From Ilumatobacteraceae bacterium (lineage in GTDB: Bacteria; Actinomycetota; Acidimicrobiia; Acidimicrobiales; Ilumatobacteraceae): a DNA stretch of 64,000 nucleotides. Below, in pieces: positions 55,425 through 63,984 of the stretch. A program made the translations under genes and the position numbers. Where the stretch lies: the NCBI GenBank assembly GCA_022843125.1, contig JALHOG010000007.1, positions 48,099-112,098 of the forward strand. Reading direction: 5' to 3'. Within the stretch, counting starts at the first letter, position 1. The number at the start of each line of letters is the position of its first letter. The notes beneath the pieces were generated by a model, which saw only the letters and a program-made list of their open reading frames with translations, had not been told where the DNA came from and did no database searches.

Positions 55425-56666
55425 ATGGTGCCCGCCTCCAGCGTGCGCGACGATGCTCCGGTGACACCGTGGACCGCACCCCGAGCTCGCGTGCCGCGCC
55501 CGCCGCGTGTGCCCCGCAGCCGCGACCGCGTAATCGCTGGGGTGGCGGGCGGCTGGGGTGAACGGTGGCGGGTCGAGCCGACGGTGCTGCGCGCGGCGGT
55601 GGCGATCCTCACGCTCGTCGGCGGTCTCGGCATCGCGCTGTATGCCGCCGCTGCGCTCGCCACCACCGACCCGGCGCCGTCACCCGGCCGCCGTCCCGAC
55701 CGCATCCCCCGACGCGAGGTGTCGATCGGCTTGGCGACGGCCGCGATGCTGGTCGCGGCGCGTGCGCTGGGCGTGTGGCCGGGCGACGAGGTGATGCTGC
55801 CGGCAGCTGCCGTCGCCGCCGGCGCAGCGGTGACCTGGTCGTGGCAGGGCAGCGCCGACCGCGACGACGCGCTGCCCCGATGGCTGACGCTCACGTTCCA
55901 GGCCGTGGCCGGCGCAGCGCTCGTGCTCGCCGGCGTCTACTCGCTGGCCAGCCGCACCGGCGGGCTGGCGAACGTCGGTGCGTCCGTGAGCGCGATCGCG
56001 GTGGTGCTCGGCGGGATCGCGATGTTCGCGTCCCCGGCGCTCGGCAAAGTCCTTCGGCAACTCGACGACGAGCGGTCGATGCGGATCCGCGAGGACGAGC
56101 GCGCCGTCGTCGCCGCACACCTCCACGACTCGGTGCTGCAGTCGCTGGTCCTGATCCAGCGCAGCGACGACCCGAGGCGGATGGCGAGCCTGGCCCGCCG
56201 CCAGGAGCGCGACCTTCGCGCCTGGTTGTACGCCACGCCCGCCGCCGGTGACCCCGACTCACTTCACGCTGCGATGTCGGCGATGACCAACGAGGTCGAG
56301 GCCGATCACGACGTTCGCGTCGAGGCAGTCGTGGTCGGCGACCGCATGCTCGACGACCACGCACGCGCGGTGGTCGCCGCAGTGCGCGAGGCCGTGGTCA
56401 ACGCGGCACGCCACGCCGACGTCGAGCGGGTCGACGTGTTCGTCGAGGTTGCCCATGGTGAGCTGACCGCATTCGTGCGCGACGTCGGTGTCGGCTTCGA
56501 CCCCGACGCCGTTCCGACCGACCGGCGCGGCATCAGCGATTCGATCGTCGGGCGCGTGGGGCGCGCCGGTGGCGTCGCGATCGTCGCGTCGCGACCTGGG
56601 TCGGGGACCGAGATCGAGATCCGGCTCCCGCTGCCGCTGGAGCGCGCCAACGGCGGCCGGCCATGA
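55425..56666 (+). CDS. PspC-type sensor histidine kinase
   Basis: The 413-residue protein starts with a PspC domain (RVIAGVAGGWGERWRVEP; ILTLVGGLGIALYAAAALA), has further membrane helices to about residue 203, and a DHp helix with the phospho-accepting His in AAHLHDSVLQSL (about 234). The GHKL ATPase has AVREAVVNAARHA and VRDVGVGFDPD. The usual second glycine box is degenerate. It overlaps its response regulator by ATGA. ATG 55425 is used; GTG 55461 is possible. Confidence 0.88.
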   Translation: MVPASSVRDDAPVTPWTAPRARVPRPPRVPRSRDRVIAGVAGGWGERWRVEPTVLRAAVAILTLVGGLGIALYAAAALATTDPAPSPGRRPDRIPRREVSIGLATAAMLVAARALGVWPGDEVMLPAAAVAAGAAVTWSWQGSADRDDALPRWLTLTFQAVAGAALVLAGVYSLASRTGGLANVGASVSAIAVVLGGIAMFASPALGKVLRQLDDERSMRIREDERAVVAAHLHDSVLQSLVLIQRSDDPRRMASLARRQERDLRAWLYATPAAGDPDSLHAAMSAMTNEVEADHDVRVEAVVVGDRMLDDHARAVVAAVREAVVNAARHADVERVDVFVEVAHGELTAFVRDVGVGFDPDAVPTDRRGISDSIVGRVGRAGGVAIVASRPGSGTEIEIRLPLPLERANGGRP

Positions 56667-57319
56667 GCGTGCGCGTCGTCCTCGTCGAGGACCACGCCCT
56701 GTTCCGCGCCGGCGTGCGCGCCGAGCTCACCGAACGATGCCGGCACGACGTCGGCACACCGCGCGTCGAGATCGTCGGCGAGGCGGCCGACGTCGACGAA
56801 GCGCTCGAGGTGATCGCCACGAGCCGACCCGACGTCGTGCTGCTCGACGTCCACCTCCCGGGCGGCGGCGGGCACGTCGTGGTGCAGCGCGTCGGCGTGG
56901 CGGGCCCACGGTTCCTCGCCCTCTCGGTGTCGGACGCCGCGGAGGACGTGATCTCCGTCGTCCGCGCTGGCGCCCGCGGCTACGTCACGAAGACGATCGA
57001 TGCCGACGCCCTGCTCGACGCGATCCTTCGCGTGCACGGGGGCGATGCCGTCTTCTCACCGCGCCTCGCCGGATTCGTGCTCGACGCCTTCTCCGGCGAC
57101 CTGCCGGCGCCATCCGACTCCGAGCTCGATCAGCTCACCCCCCGCGAGCAGGAGGTGCTGAGGCTCATCGCCCGCGGCTATACGTACCGCGAGATCGCCA
57201 CGCGGCTGCACCTGTCGGTCAAGACGATCGAGTCCCACGTGTCAGCCGTGCTGCGCAAGCTCCAACTGTCGAACCGCCACCAGCTCTCCGCCTGGGCCAA
57301 CCAGCGTCGCCTCATCTGA
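56663..57319 (+). CDS. NarL/LuxR-family response regulator
   Basis: The 218-residue protein has a receiver domain with the acidic pair (VEDH), phospho-acceptor Asp62 (VVLLDVHLPGG) and Lys (YVTKTI), and a LuxR helix-turn-helix (LTPREQEVLRLIARGYTYRE). It is coupled to the PspC-type kinase and should be phosphorylated by it. Likely targets include the divergent PspC gene. Its end overlaps trmB by 8 bases tail to tail. Confidence 0.92.
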   Translation: MSVRVVLVEDHALFRAGVRAELTERCRHDVGTPRVEIVGEAADVDEALEVIATSRPDVVLLDVHLPGGGGHVVVQRVGVAGPRFLALSVSDAAEDVISVVRAGARGYVTKTIDADALLDAILRVHGGDAVFSPRLAGFVLDAFSGDLPAPSDSELDQLTPREQEVLRLIARGYTYREIATRLHLSVKTIESHVSAVLRKLQLSNRHQLSAWANQRRLI

Positions 57320-58004
57320 CCGCGGCTCCTCCTGACCCGCGCGTGTAGTGGAGGTCGACGGCGTGGTGGCCGAGGTCCCGGCCTCGCTGCTCGTAGCGGG
57401 TCACCGGGCGCCAGGCAGGGCGATCGATCACGCCGCCGTGCAGCGCTGGATGTGCGTCGCACACGCGCTGCATCTGCTGCGCGTAGTCGTCGATGTCGGT
57501 GGCGAGGTGCAGCCAGCCGCCCGGTCGCAGCAGCCCGACGAGGCGGTCGACCACGTCGGTGCGCACGATGCGGCGGTGGCGTTGCCGGATCTTCGGCCAG
57601 GGGTCAGGGAACCAGATCCGCACTCCTGCGAGCGACCCGGCTGCGATGCGATCGCGGAACACGAGCGCGTCGCCGTGCACGAGCCGGACGTTCGTCAGCC
57701 CCAGCTCGTCGATGCTCGCCAACGACGTCGCGAAGCCCGGCGTGTGGACGTCGATCCCGATCACGTCGAGTTCCGGTTGAGCGACGGCGAGGTCGATCAT
57801 CGTGTCGCCGAGACCGATCCCGATGTCGACCACGACACCGGCATCGCGCCCGAACACCGTCGGCAGGTCGAGCACCAGGCCGGTCTCGTCGAGCGCCCAC
57901 TGCTGCGCGAGCCGGTCGACCATCGCCTGGCGAGCCGGTGCGAGCGAGCGACGGCGCGGCTTGAACGTGCGCACCGGGGGGTGCGCCGCGGGCTCGTCAC
58001 TCAT
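57312..58004 (-). CDS. trmB: tRNA (guanine-N7)-methyltransferase
   Basis: TrmB methylates G46 of tRNA. The 230-residue protein has the SAM site VVVDIGIGLGDTMIDLA and the family marker WFPDPWPKIRQRHRRI. LHLATDIDDYAQQM and TRYEQRGRDLGH near the end are also typical. ATG 58004 overlaps the upstream dioxygenase gene by 4 bases. Confidence 0.93.
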   Translation of the reverse strand: MSDEPAAHPPVRTFKPRRRSLAPARQAMVDRLAQQWALDETGLVLDLPTVFGRDAGVVVDIGIGLGDTMIDLAVAQPELDVIGIDVHTPGFATSLASIDELGLTNVRLVHGDALVFRDRIAAGSLAGVRIWFPDPWPKIRQRHRRIVRTDVVDRLVGLLRPGGWLHLATDIDDYAQQMQRVCDAHPALHGGVIDRPAWRPVTRYEQRGRDLGHHAVDLHYTRGSGGAAVR

Positions 58005-58972
58005 TCGGCGGTCGCTGCCGGCTGGGTGCTGCGGAACTTGTCCATCAGGTGCCGGCCCGCACCGACCGGCGCGTAGCGCGGCTGCTCCCCCGGCTCGAGG
58101 CACGTCGGGATGCACTCGATCAGCGCATCCCAGTTGGCGTTGTGGAAGAACGCGATCGAGAACCGCTCGGTCGAGCGGTCCACGTCAGCCGGCGGCACCG
58201 CGACGCGGTGCACGGTGCTCCGCCAACGGTCGTTCGTCCAGCGTGCCAGGGCGTCGCCGACGTTGACCACGTACGCACCGGGCACCGATGGCACGTCGTG
58301 CCACCGGTCGTGCACGTCGAGCACCTGCAAGCCGCCCGGCGCATCGTCCTGGCGGAGGAGGGTGAGCGTGCCGTAGTCGGAATGGGCGCCGGCGCGGAGC
58401 TGACCCGGCTCGACCGGCTGGCCGCCGAGGTCGGGGTAGTGCAGGATCCGGAGTGCCGACGTGTGTCGTTCGATGAACGGGCCGAACCAGTCGCTGCCGA
58501 GCCCGAGCCCGACCGCCATCGCCGCCATCAGCCGGTCGACGAGGGCGGCCAGCTCGTCGTAGTAGGCGCGGAACACCGGCTCCATCTGCGGTAGTGCGGC
58601 GGGCCACCGGTTGGGTGAGTAGACGAACGACGCCGCGGAGTCGTCGAGGTCGGGGGGAGCGTCGACGAACGGCCCGATCGAGAACGTCTCCTTCAGGTCG
58701 GGCGGGGTGACCGAACCCAGGCTGGCCGCCAACCGTTCGGCGCGGTAGGGGCCGTACCCGTATGCGTCACCGGGTGCGATCGCAGCGGCGAGCTTGTCGG
58801 CGTCGGGCAGCGCGAAGAACGCGTGCGCCGCGTCCCACGCCCGCTGCTCCACGGCCGGATCGAGGTCGTGGCCGACCACCTGGAAGAACCCGATCTCGCG
58901 GCAGGCGCGATCGACCTGGTCGGCGACGACGGCCTGCGCCTCGCCGAGGTCGATGATCGGAACGGCACCCAC
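58001..58972 (-). CDS. 2-oxoglutarate/Fe(II) dioxygenase (isopenicillin N synthase family)
   Basis: The 323-residue protein has the DIOX_N-type N-terminus (VPIIDLG ... GFFQVVGHD) and the double-stranded beta-helix core. Iron ligands are His and Asp in GAHSDYGTLTLL and His in STVHRV; the RFS motif (RFSIAFF) binds 2-oxoglutarate. The substrate is unknown. The GTG start lies 4 bases after panB, so it is in one operon with panB and trmB. Confidence 0.9.
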   Translation of the reverse strand: MGAVPIIDLGEAQAVVADQVDRACREIGFFQVVGHDLDPAVEQRAWDAAHAFFALPDADKLAAAIAPGDAYGYGPYRAERLAASLGSVTPPDLKETFSIGPFVDAPPDLDDSAASFVYSPNRWPAALPQMEPVFRAYYDELAALVDRLMAAMAVGLGLGSDWFGPFIERHTSALRILHYPDLGGQPVEPGQLRAGAHSDYGTLTLLRQDDAPGGLQVLDVHDRWHDVPSVPGAYVVNVGDALARWTNDRWRSTVHRVAVPPADVDRSTERFSIAFFHNANWDALIECIPTCLEPGEQPRYAPVGAGRHLMDKFRSTQPAATAE

Positions 58973-58976
58973 GCGC

Positions 58977-59825
58977 CTACTCGGCGTACTCGTGCTCCGG
59001 CGCCGGGTACACGCCGGACTCGACGTCCTCGCGGAACGTCTTTGCTGCGTCGAGCAACGTCTGACCGATCTGCGCGTACTGCTTCACGAACCGGGGGATC
59101 CGGCCGCGGGTGAAGCCCGCCCAGTCACTCCAGACAAGGAGCTGGCCGTCGCAGTGCGGGCCGGCGCCGACCGAGATCGTCGGGATCGACAGCTCCTTGG
59201 TGACCTGCTCGGCGACCGCGGAGGGCACCATCTCGAGCACGACGGCGAACGCTCCGGCTTCCTCGACTGCGTGGGCGTCGGCGAGCAGTTGCTTGGCCTC
59301 CTCCCCGCGCCCCTGGATGATGTGGCCGCCGAGGCCGTGCTCGCTCTGCGGTGTGAAGCCGACGTGCCCCATCACCGGGATGCCGGCGCGGACGATCCGC
59401 TTGATCTGCTTCGCGCTGCGCTCCCCGCCCTCGCACTTCACCGCGTGGCAGCCGGTCTCCTTCATGAACCGGATCGCTGTGGCGAGCGCCTCGTCGGGCC
59501 CGTTCTCGTACGAGCCGAACGGCATGTCGGCGATCACGAGGGCACGGGTGACGGCGCGCACCACCGCTCGCGTGAGCGGGATCAACTCCTCGACGGTCAC
59601 GGGGATCGTCGTGTCGTAGCCGAACACGGTGTTGCCCGCCGAGTCGCCGACGAGCAGGAAGTCGATGCCCGCCTCGTCGAAGATCTGCGCGGACAAGCAG
59701 TCGTAGCTCGTCAGACCGGTGATCTTGATGCCGTTCTGCTTGGCGCGCTGGAAGTGGCGGGTGCGAACTCGCTTGAGCGACGGGTCGCTCGTGCCCCCAC
59801 CGTACGGTCGGACGTCGTCGGTCAC
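58977..59825 (-). CDS. panB: 3-methyl-2-oxobutanoate hydroxymethyltransferase
   Basis: PanB makes ketopantoate from ketoisovalerate and methylene-tetrahydrofolate, the first step to pantothenate and CoA. The 282-residue protein has GLTSYD, VGDSAGNTVFGYDTTIPVT (metal and substrate loop), HVGFTPQ and the catalytic-Glu region VVLEMVPS. GTG 59825 is chosen because TACGGT lies 6 nt before it. Other pan genes are not in the window. Confidence 0.95.
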   Translation of the reverse strand: MTDDVRPYGGGTSDPSLKRVRTRHFQRAKQNGIKITGLTSYDCLSAQIFDEAGIDFLLVGDSAGNTVFGYDTTIPVTVEELIPLTRAVVRAVTRALVIADMPFGSYENGPDEALATAIRFMKETGCHAVKCEGGERSAKQIKRIVRAGIPVMGHVGFTPQSEHGLGGHIIQGRGEEAKQLLADAHAVEEAGAFAVVLEMVPSAVAEQVTKELSIPTISVGAGPHCDGQLLVWSDWAGFTRGRIPRFVKQYAQIGQTLLDAAKTFREDVESGVYPAPEHEYAE

Positions 59826-59831
59826 GAACTC

Positions 59832-59837
59832 ACCGTA
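59832..59837 (-). promoter_or_regulatory. -10 box (TACGGT), leaderless panB start
   Basis: On the minus strand TACGGT ends 6 nt before the GTG at 59825. Confidence 0.45.
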
Positions 59838-59931
59838 GACCGTGGCCGACGCCGGGGCCATCGTCGGCCACACCGATCATCATCGTCGGGCGACCTGGGA
59901 GCTGCGGTCGCTCCGATGGCACGATGGAACC

Positions 59932-60888
59932 ATGTACGACCCGACGCGACCCGGCCCGTTCTACGAGGACTTCCGAGTGGGCGCGACCCTGCCCCCGCTC
60001 CCCTCGATCACGCTGACCGATGCCGACAACGCGATGTACCGCGCGATCACCGGCGATCAGCACCTGCTCGCCGCCGACTCCGGCCGCTATCGCGTGGCGT
60101 CGGGCAGCGCCGGTGCGCTCGCCAACCCCGGGATCGTCATGCACTACTCGATCGGCCAGACCACGATGGCGACGCGCCAGGCGATCGCGAACCTCTACTA
60201 CCGGTCGGTGCGGTTCGTGCGTCCGGTCGAGCTCGGCCAGACGCTGTCGACGGTCACGACCGTGCTCGGCCTGAAGGACTCGGCCCCGAAGGGCGACCAG
60301 TTCCGCGGCAAGGTGTGGCTCGGGATCGTCACGAGCAGCGAGGACGGTCCGGTCGTCGAGTACGAGCGGTGCGCGCTGGTGCGCGGCAACGGCCCGGCGC
60401 AGCCCGGCCATGACGACGACATCCCCGGCCCGTCCGAGCCGTCACCGCTCGCCGACCTCGTCGACGGCGTTCCGGGGTGGGACCTGTCGCCGCTGCCGAT
60501 CAGTGATTGGACCGTGGGCGACACCAAGGTCGACCCGCTGCGCGATCACGTCGACCTGGCCGCGCCGTTCGCACGGATGACGTTCAACCAGGCGGCCGTG
60601 CACCGCGACGCCACGATGACGGCGAACGGCCGTCGGCTCGTCTACGGCGGCCACGTGCAGGGTCTCGCCCAGGCATCGCTCACGCGGATGCTCCCAGGGC
60701 TCGTGTCCGTCCAGGCGTGGGACGGCTGTGACCACGTGGGCCCCGCCTACGAGGGCGACCTGATCGAGTTCAGACACACCCTCGTCGAGTCGGCGCCCGC
60801 CGGCAGCGGCCGCCTCCTACGCTTCCTCAGCACCGGCACCACCGAGACCGAGATCCTCCGCTGGACCCCCATCGTCTGGGCCCCCTGA
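59932..60888 (+). CDS. MaoC-family dehydratase (double hotdog)
   Basis: The 318-residue protein has two hotdog halves. The first begins FYEDFRVGATLPPLPSITLT, with DADNAMYRAITGDQHLLAAD corresponding to the MaoC catalytic Asp-His region, and the second has MTFNQAAVHRD and VYGGHVQGLAQASL. This is the layout of mesaconyl- or methylfumaryl-CoA hydratase-like MaoC proteins. The substrate is probably an acyl-CoA. ATG 59932 has a CACGAT box 6 nt upstream. Confidence 0.82.
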   Translation: MYDPTRPGPFYEDFRVGATLPPLPSITLTDADNAMYRAITGDQHLLAADSGRYRVASGSAGALANPGIVMHYSIGQTTMATRQAIANLYYRSVRFVRPVELGQTLSTVTTVLGLKDSAPKGDQFRGKVWLGIVTSSEDGPVVEYERCALVRGNGPAQPGHDDDIPGPSEPSPLADLVDGVPGWDLSPLPISDWTVGDTKVDPLRDHVDLAAPFARMTFNQAAVHRDATMTANGRRLVYGGHVQGLAQASLTRMLPGLVSVQAWDGCDHVGPAYEGDLIEFRHTLVESAPAGSGRLLRFLSTGTTETEILRWTPIVWAP

Positions 60889-60900
60889 GGCAGCGCGCTG

Positions 60901-61698
60901 TCAGCTGAACGGGCGGAGGTGGCGCGACAGCCACTCGGTCGCGAACGCCACGTAGTGGGGCGCGTCGAGCAACTCGGCCCGCGCCCCGCCCACGCGACCG
61001 GTGCGCGCCGCCCCGGTGGCGAGGTACGCGTCGAGCAGCCCCGCGAAGTAGTCGCCCTCGCCATCCCAGTCGGCGATGCCGTTCGAGTCGTCGAGGCACT
61101 CGACCACCCGGATCACCGGGCCGTCCGGTGTGACGATGCGGCGATACCGCCGGACCCGACGCTTGGCGGGCACGTCGGCGAGGTACTCGGCGTGGTGCGT
61201 GAGCGTGACCGTGTCGCGGTCGGCGCCGAGCCGCAGCACACGACCGTCGAGCGCGACGAGCCGTTCGAGCGCTGATCCCGGCCCGTAGTAGTCGTCCCAC
61301 GGTGGATCGGCCACGAGCGCCTCGGCGTGCGCGCCACGTGCCGCGAAGCGTCCTTCGGGATGGTCGGATACCAGCGTCCCGGGTGTGGTCCGGAACACCT
61401 CGGCGAGCGCCCCCACGTCCGACTCGGCGGGGGTGGTGAGCGCATCGAAGGGCTCGGCGTCGGCGAGCAACGCCTCGCGTTGGTGCTCGGGCCGGTCGTT
61501 GACCCACCACCAGTCGTCATCCGCGCCCAGCACCATCATCACCGTGCCGGCGACCTCGGCGAGCACGTCGATCAGCGTCGCCGCCCCGCCCTCGATCGGC
61601 CCGACGCGCCGCAACGACGCATGCACCATCACCACGTCATCCGGCTCGATCCCGATGTCCCGGAGATCAGCGATCAGCCGTTCCCGATCGATCGGCAT
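60901..61698 (-). CDS. AAC(3)-family N-acetyltransferase homologue
   Basis: The 265-residue protein matches the aminoglycoside 3-N-acetyltransferase family over its whole length: VVMVHASLRRVGPIEGG, SDHPEGRFAARGAHAEALVA, GADRDTVTLTHHAEYLADVP, and a C-terminal GARAELLDAPHYVAFATEWL. AAC(3) enzymes transfer acetyl from acetyl-CoA to an amino group. No mobile element or other resistance gene is nearby and base use looks native, so a housekeeping acetyl transfer on another amine is equally possible. Confidence 0.86.
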   Translation of the reverse strand: MPIDRERLIADLRDIGIEPDDVVMVHASLRRVGPIEGGAATLIDVLAEVAGTVMMVLGADDDWWWVNDRPEHQREALLADAEPFDALTTPAESDVGALAEVFRTTPGTLVSDHPEGRFAARGAHAEALVADPPWDDYYGPGSALERLVALDGRVLRLGADRDTVTLTHHAEYLADVPAKRRVRRYRRIVTPDGPVIRVVECLDDSNGIADWDGEGDYFAGLLDAYLATGAARTGRVGGARAELLDAPHYVAFATEWLSRHLRPFS

Positions 61699-61818
61699 CC
61701 GCTCATTGTCGCGGATCATCAGCAGCGGGGACAGGTCCCCATTGCCGCGCGGACAACGGCGGGGCCAGCATCTGGAACAATGAGTCGAATCCAACGCGCT
61801 GATGGTCCGAGGAGGGCG

Positions 61819-62478
61819 ATGCGACAGTTCACTGCACTCGCGATCGCTGCGGCACTGGCCCTCGCCGCCTGCAGTGGTGGCGACGACGAGGCCACGCCCA
61901 CCACCGCTGCCGACCCGGCAACGACGGCGGCCACGACCACCACCGCCGCACCCTCGACCCAGCCGCCACCAACCGAGGCACCCACCACCACCCCGCCGCC
62001 CACGACCCCGGCCCCCACCACGGCGCCACCCACCACCGCCCCCCGAGACATCGTCGCCGAAGTCACCCAAGCCGCCCTGGCGTACGACGCCTGGTACGTC
62101 GAGTGCCTGCGCAACCCCCCGGCATGCGACCCGTCGATCGTGGCGGTCGAGGGCAGCGACGCCTTCAATGCACTCACGCGTACACGCGACGAACTCATCT
62201 CCGCCGGGTTCTACGTCGGCCAAGAGGACCGGGGTTACACGATCGTGGAGTCCGTTGAGGTGATGAGCGACCACGTGCTCGCCACCGTCTGCGGCTACAC
62301 GACGTTGATTCTCTACGGGCCACCAGGGCTCGACGGACAGCCCACGGTTCAGAACGACACGGCGGGAACGGTTCGCGAGAACTGGCAGTTCGTCGAGTCA
62401 GATGGTCGCTGGATGTTCACCAGGGGCGACATCCTTTCCCAGGAGTCGGAGGTCAACACATGTCCACCCGAGGCCTGA
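61819..62478 (+). CDS. Probable lipoprotein with Thr/Pro-rich linker
   Basis: The 219-residue protein has a signal peptide with lipobox (IAAALALAACSGGDDE, Cys about 18), a Thr/Pro linker to about residue 75, then a domain with three Cys (YVECLRNPPACD; VCGYT) resembling a small NTF2-like fold. A GAGGAG precedes the ATG by 4 nt. It overlaps the next gene by 19 bases, so the two are coupled. It shares its design with the lipoprotein at 44696. Confidence 0.78.
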   Translation: MRQFTALAIAAALALAACSGGDDEATPTTAADPATTAATTTTAAPSTQPPPTEAPTTTPPPTTPAPTTAPPTTAPRDIVAEVTQAALAYDAWYVECLRNPPACDPSIVAVEGSDAFNALTRTRDELISAGFYVGQEDRGYTIVESVEVMSDHVLATVCGYTTLILYGPPGLDGQPTVQNDTAGTVRENWQFVESDGRWMFTRGDILSQESEVNTCPPEA

Positions 62479-63329
62479 TCGCAGCCTGCTTCGCGGCCGT
62501 CGGTTTGTGGTGCCCGGCCCCCGTAGCTGCCGAGGAGCCCAGTGGACCGACGTGCTGCAATGGCGGAGGCAGCGGCGGTGGGAACGCTGGCGGGTCAGCC
62601 GGCGGCGGGGGCATCGGCAGCTGGGTGTCGAACGGTGGGAACGTGGGTCGGCCCGCGGGGACGTCGTCGTGTGGGCCGTGGGACCACTCGGCGAACATGA
62701 CCGCGCCGGACGGCGTCGCCGATCTCGGGACCGTCGACGTCCGCGACGGGGTGATCTGGAATCTGCTCTACCGGATTTGCGCCCCCGACGGTGTCTACCA
62801 GTACCTCTGGGTGCCCGACATCGGCCCCGAGGATCTCGCCGAGCTCGCCTTCGACGAGGTCCGACGCCAGCTCGATCCGCCGACCATCGAGATGTTCCCG
62901 CCACTCGCGACGAGCGGGATCGTGAACCTCGAGACCTGGCTCGCCGTCACACCGATGCCCGACGTCTCCGCCACGGCCGGACCGTTGCCGCCCTCGGGCA
63001 TCACGTCGACCGCCACCGCCAGAGCGGTCGCGATCGAGTGGGACACTGGCGATCCCGAGGTCGACATCATCGAGTGCGAACCCTGGGGCGAGCGCCCACA
63101 CCGCGACGCTGCCGTCACCGGCGACGCGCCCTGCGGCTGGACACCCAGCTACCCGACCACCCGCGAGTTCGGCGTCCGCGAGGGCGCGTTCCACGGCGAG
63201 ATCACCGTGGTCTGGCAGGTCACCTGGGCAGCCAGCAACGGCGCCTCCGGCGACCTCGGCGAGATCCGCACCACCACCCCGTTCACCTACTCGGTGCGAG
63301 AGATCCAAACCGTCGGCACCTCCGGCTGA
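62460..63329 (+). CDS. Secreted protein of unknown function with Gly-rich N-terminus
   Basis: The 289-residue protein has a signal peptide (LIAACFAAVGLWCPAPVAAE, cut near 24), two adjacent Cys (TCCNGGG), a Gly/Ser-rich stretch to about residue 70, then a domain with several Cys and many aromatic residues (WDHSANMTAPD; YRICAPDGVYQYLWV). The C-terminal part (EITVVWQVTWAAS ... FTYSVREIQTV) looks like beta sandwich. Such proteins follow lipoproteins in actinobacterial surface operons. The family is not recognised. Confidence 0.72.
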   Translation: MSTRGLIAACFAAVGLWCPAPVAAEEPSGPTCCNGGGSGGGNAGGSAGGGGIGSWVSNGGNVGRPAGTSSCGPWDHSANMTAPDGVADLGTVDVRDGVIWNLLYRICAPDGVYQYLWVPDIGPEDLAELAFDEVRRQLDPPTIEMFPPLATSGIVNLETWLAVTPMPDVSATAGPLPPSGITSTATARAVAIEWDTGDPEVDIIECEPWGERPHRDAAVTGDAPCGWTPSYPTTREFGVREGAFHGEITVVWQVTWAASNGASGDLGEIRTTTPFTYSVREIQTVGTSG

Positions 63330-63349
63330 CGCCGGCACATGCTGGCGTC
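63328..63349. terminator. Hairpin between converging genes
   Basis: GACGCCGGC / GCTGGCGTC pair over 9 bp (one G-T pair) around a 4-nt ACAT loop, starting at the end of the secreted-protein gene and ending 1 base before the TetR stop. Confidence 0.5.
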
Positions 63350-63350
63350 G

Positions 63351-63950
63351 TCAGGGGGCGAGGGCTGCTCGGAGGTAGGCCCTCAGTTCGTCGCGGAGGT
63401 GGCGGAGGCCGACGGCGCTCGGTTGCCAGCCCACTGCGGCGAGGGCTTGCGGCTCGGTGGCGATGCCGGTGACGGTGGCGTAGCCGAGGGCGGCGATCAA
63501 CCCGGGGTCGGCGCGGCGCAGGTGGCCCTTGTCCATCTCGAGGCGCAGATAGGCGGTGGCGCGCTCGACGAGCGGCTGGACGCGCACACGAAGCCGGTCG
63601 GCCTGGGCGGCCGGGAGGCGGCTGATCTCGCGGAGCAGCCCCAGCAGCGCCGGGCGCCGCACGGCCGGCCGGAACACGGCGCGGACGACGGCGTCGATCC
63701 GCTCGAGGGGGTCGTCGGATGCGTTGCGGATCGCGGCGTCGATCACGACCACCAGCTCGGCAGCGACCGACTCGAGCACGGCGTCGACCAGTTCGTCCTT
63801 CGACGCGAACCAGTAGAGGACGGTCTGCTTGCGCACACCGACGTCGCGGGCGATCTCGTCGAGCGACACGGCATCGACCCCGCGCGCGCCGAACAGATCG
63901 ATCGCCGCATCGAGGATGCGCTCGCGGGTCGGGAGCTCTGCGCTGGGCAT
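63351..63950 (-). CDS. TetR-family transcriptional regulator
   Basis: The 199-residue protein has the TetR N-terminal helix-turn-helix (TRERILDAAIDLFGARGVDA, then LDEIARDVGVRKQTVLYWFA) and a helical ligand-binding domain. The ligand is unknown. A palindrome TCTACCA-AA-TGGTAGA lies 18 bases upstream of its ATG and is a good candidate for its own operator, so it is probably autoregulated. Its divergent neighbour is outside the window. Confidence 0.9.
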   Translation of the reverse strand: MPSAELPTRERILDAAIDLFGARGVDAVSLDEIARDVGVRKQTVLYWFASKDELVDAVLESVAAELVVVIDAAIRNASDDPLERIDAVVRAVFRPAVRRPALLGLLREISRLPAAQADRLRVRVQPLVERATAYLRLEMDKGHLRRADPGLIAALGYATVTGIATEPQALAAVGWQPSAVGLRHLRDELRAYLRAALAP

Positions 63951-63968
63951 GGGACGTTGCCGGACCTC

Positions 63969-63984
63969 TCTACCAAATGGTAGA
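63969..63984. promoter_or_regulatory. TetR operator candidate
   Basis: TCTACCA-AA-TGGTAGA is a perfect 7-bp inverted repeat with a 2-base spacer, located 18 bases before the TetR start. Such sites commonly bind TetR dimers. Confidence 0.55.
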
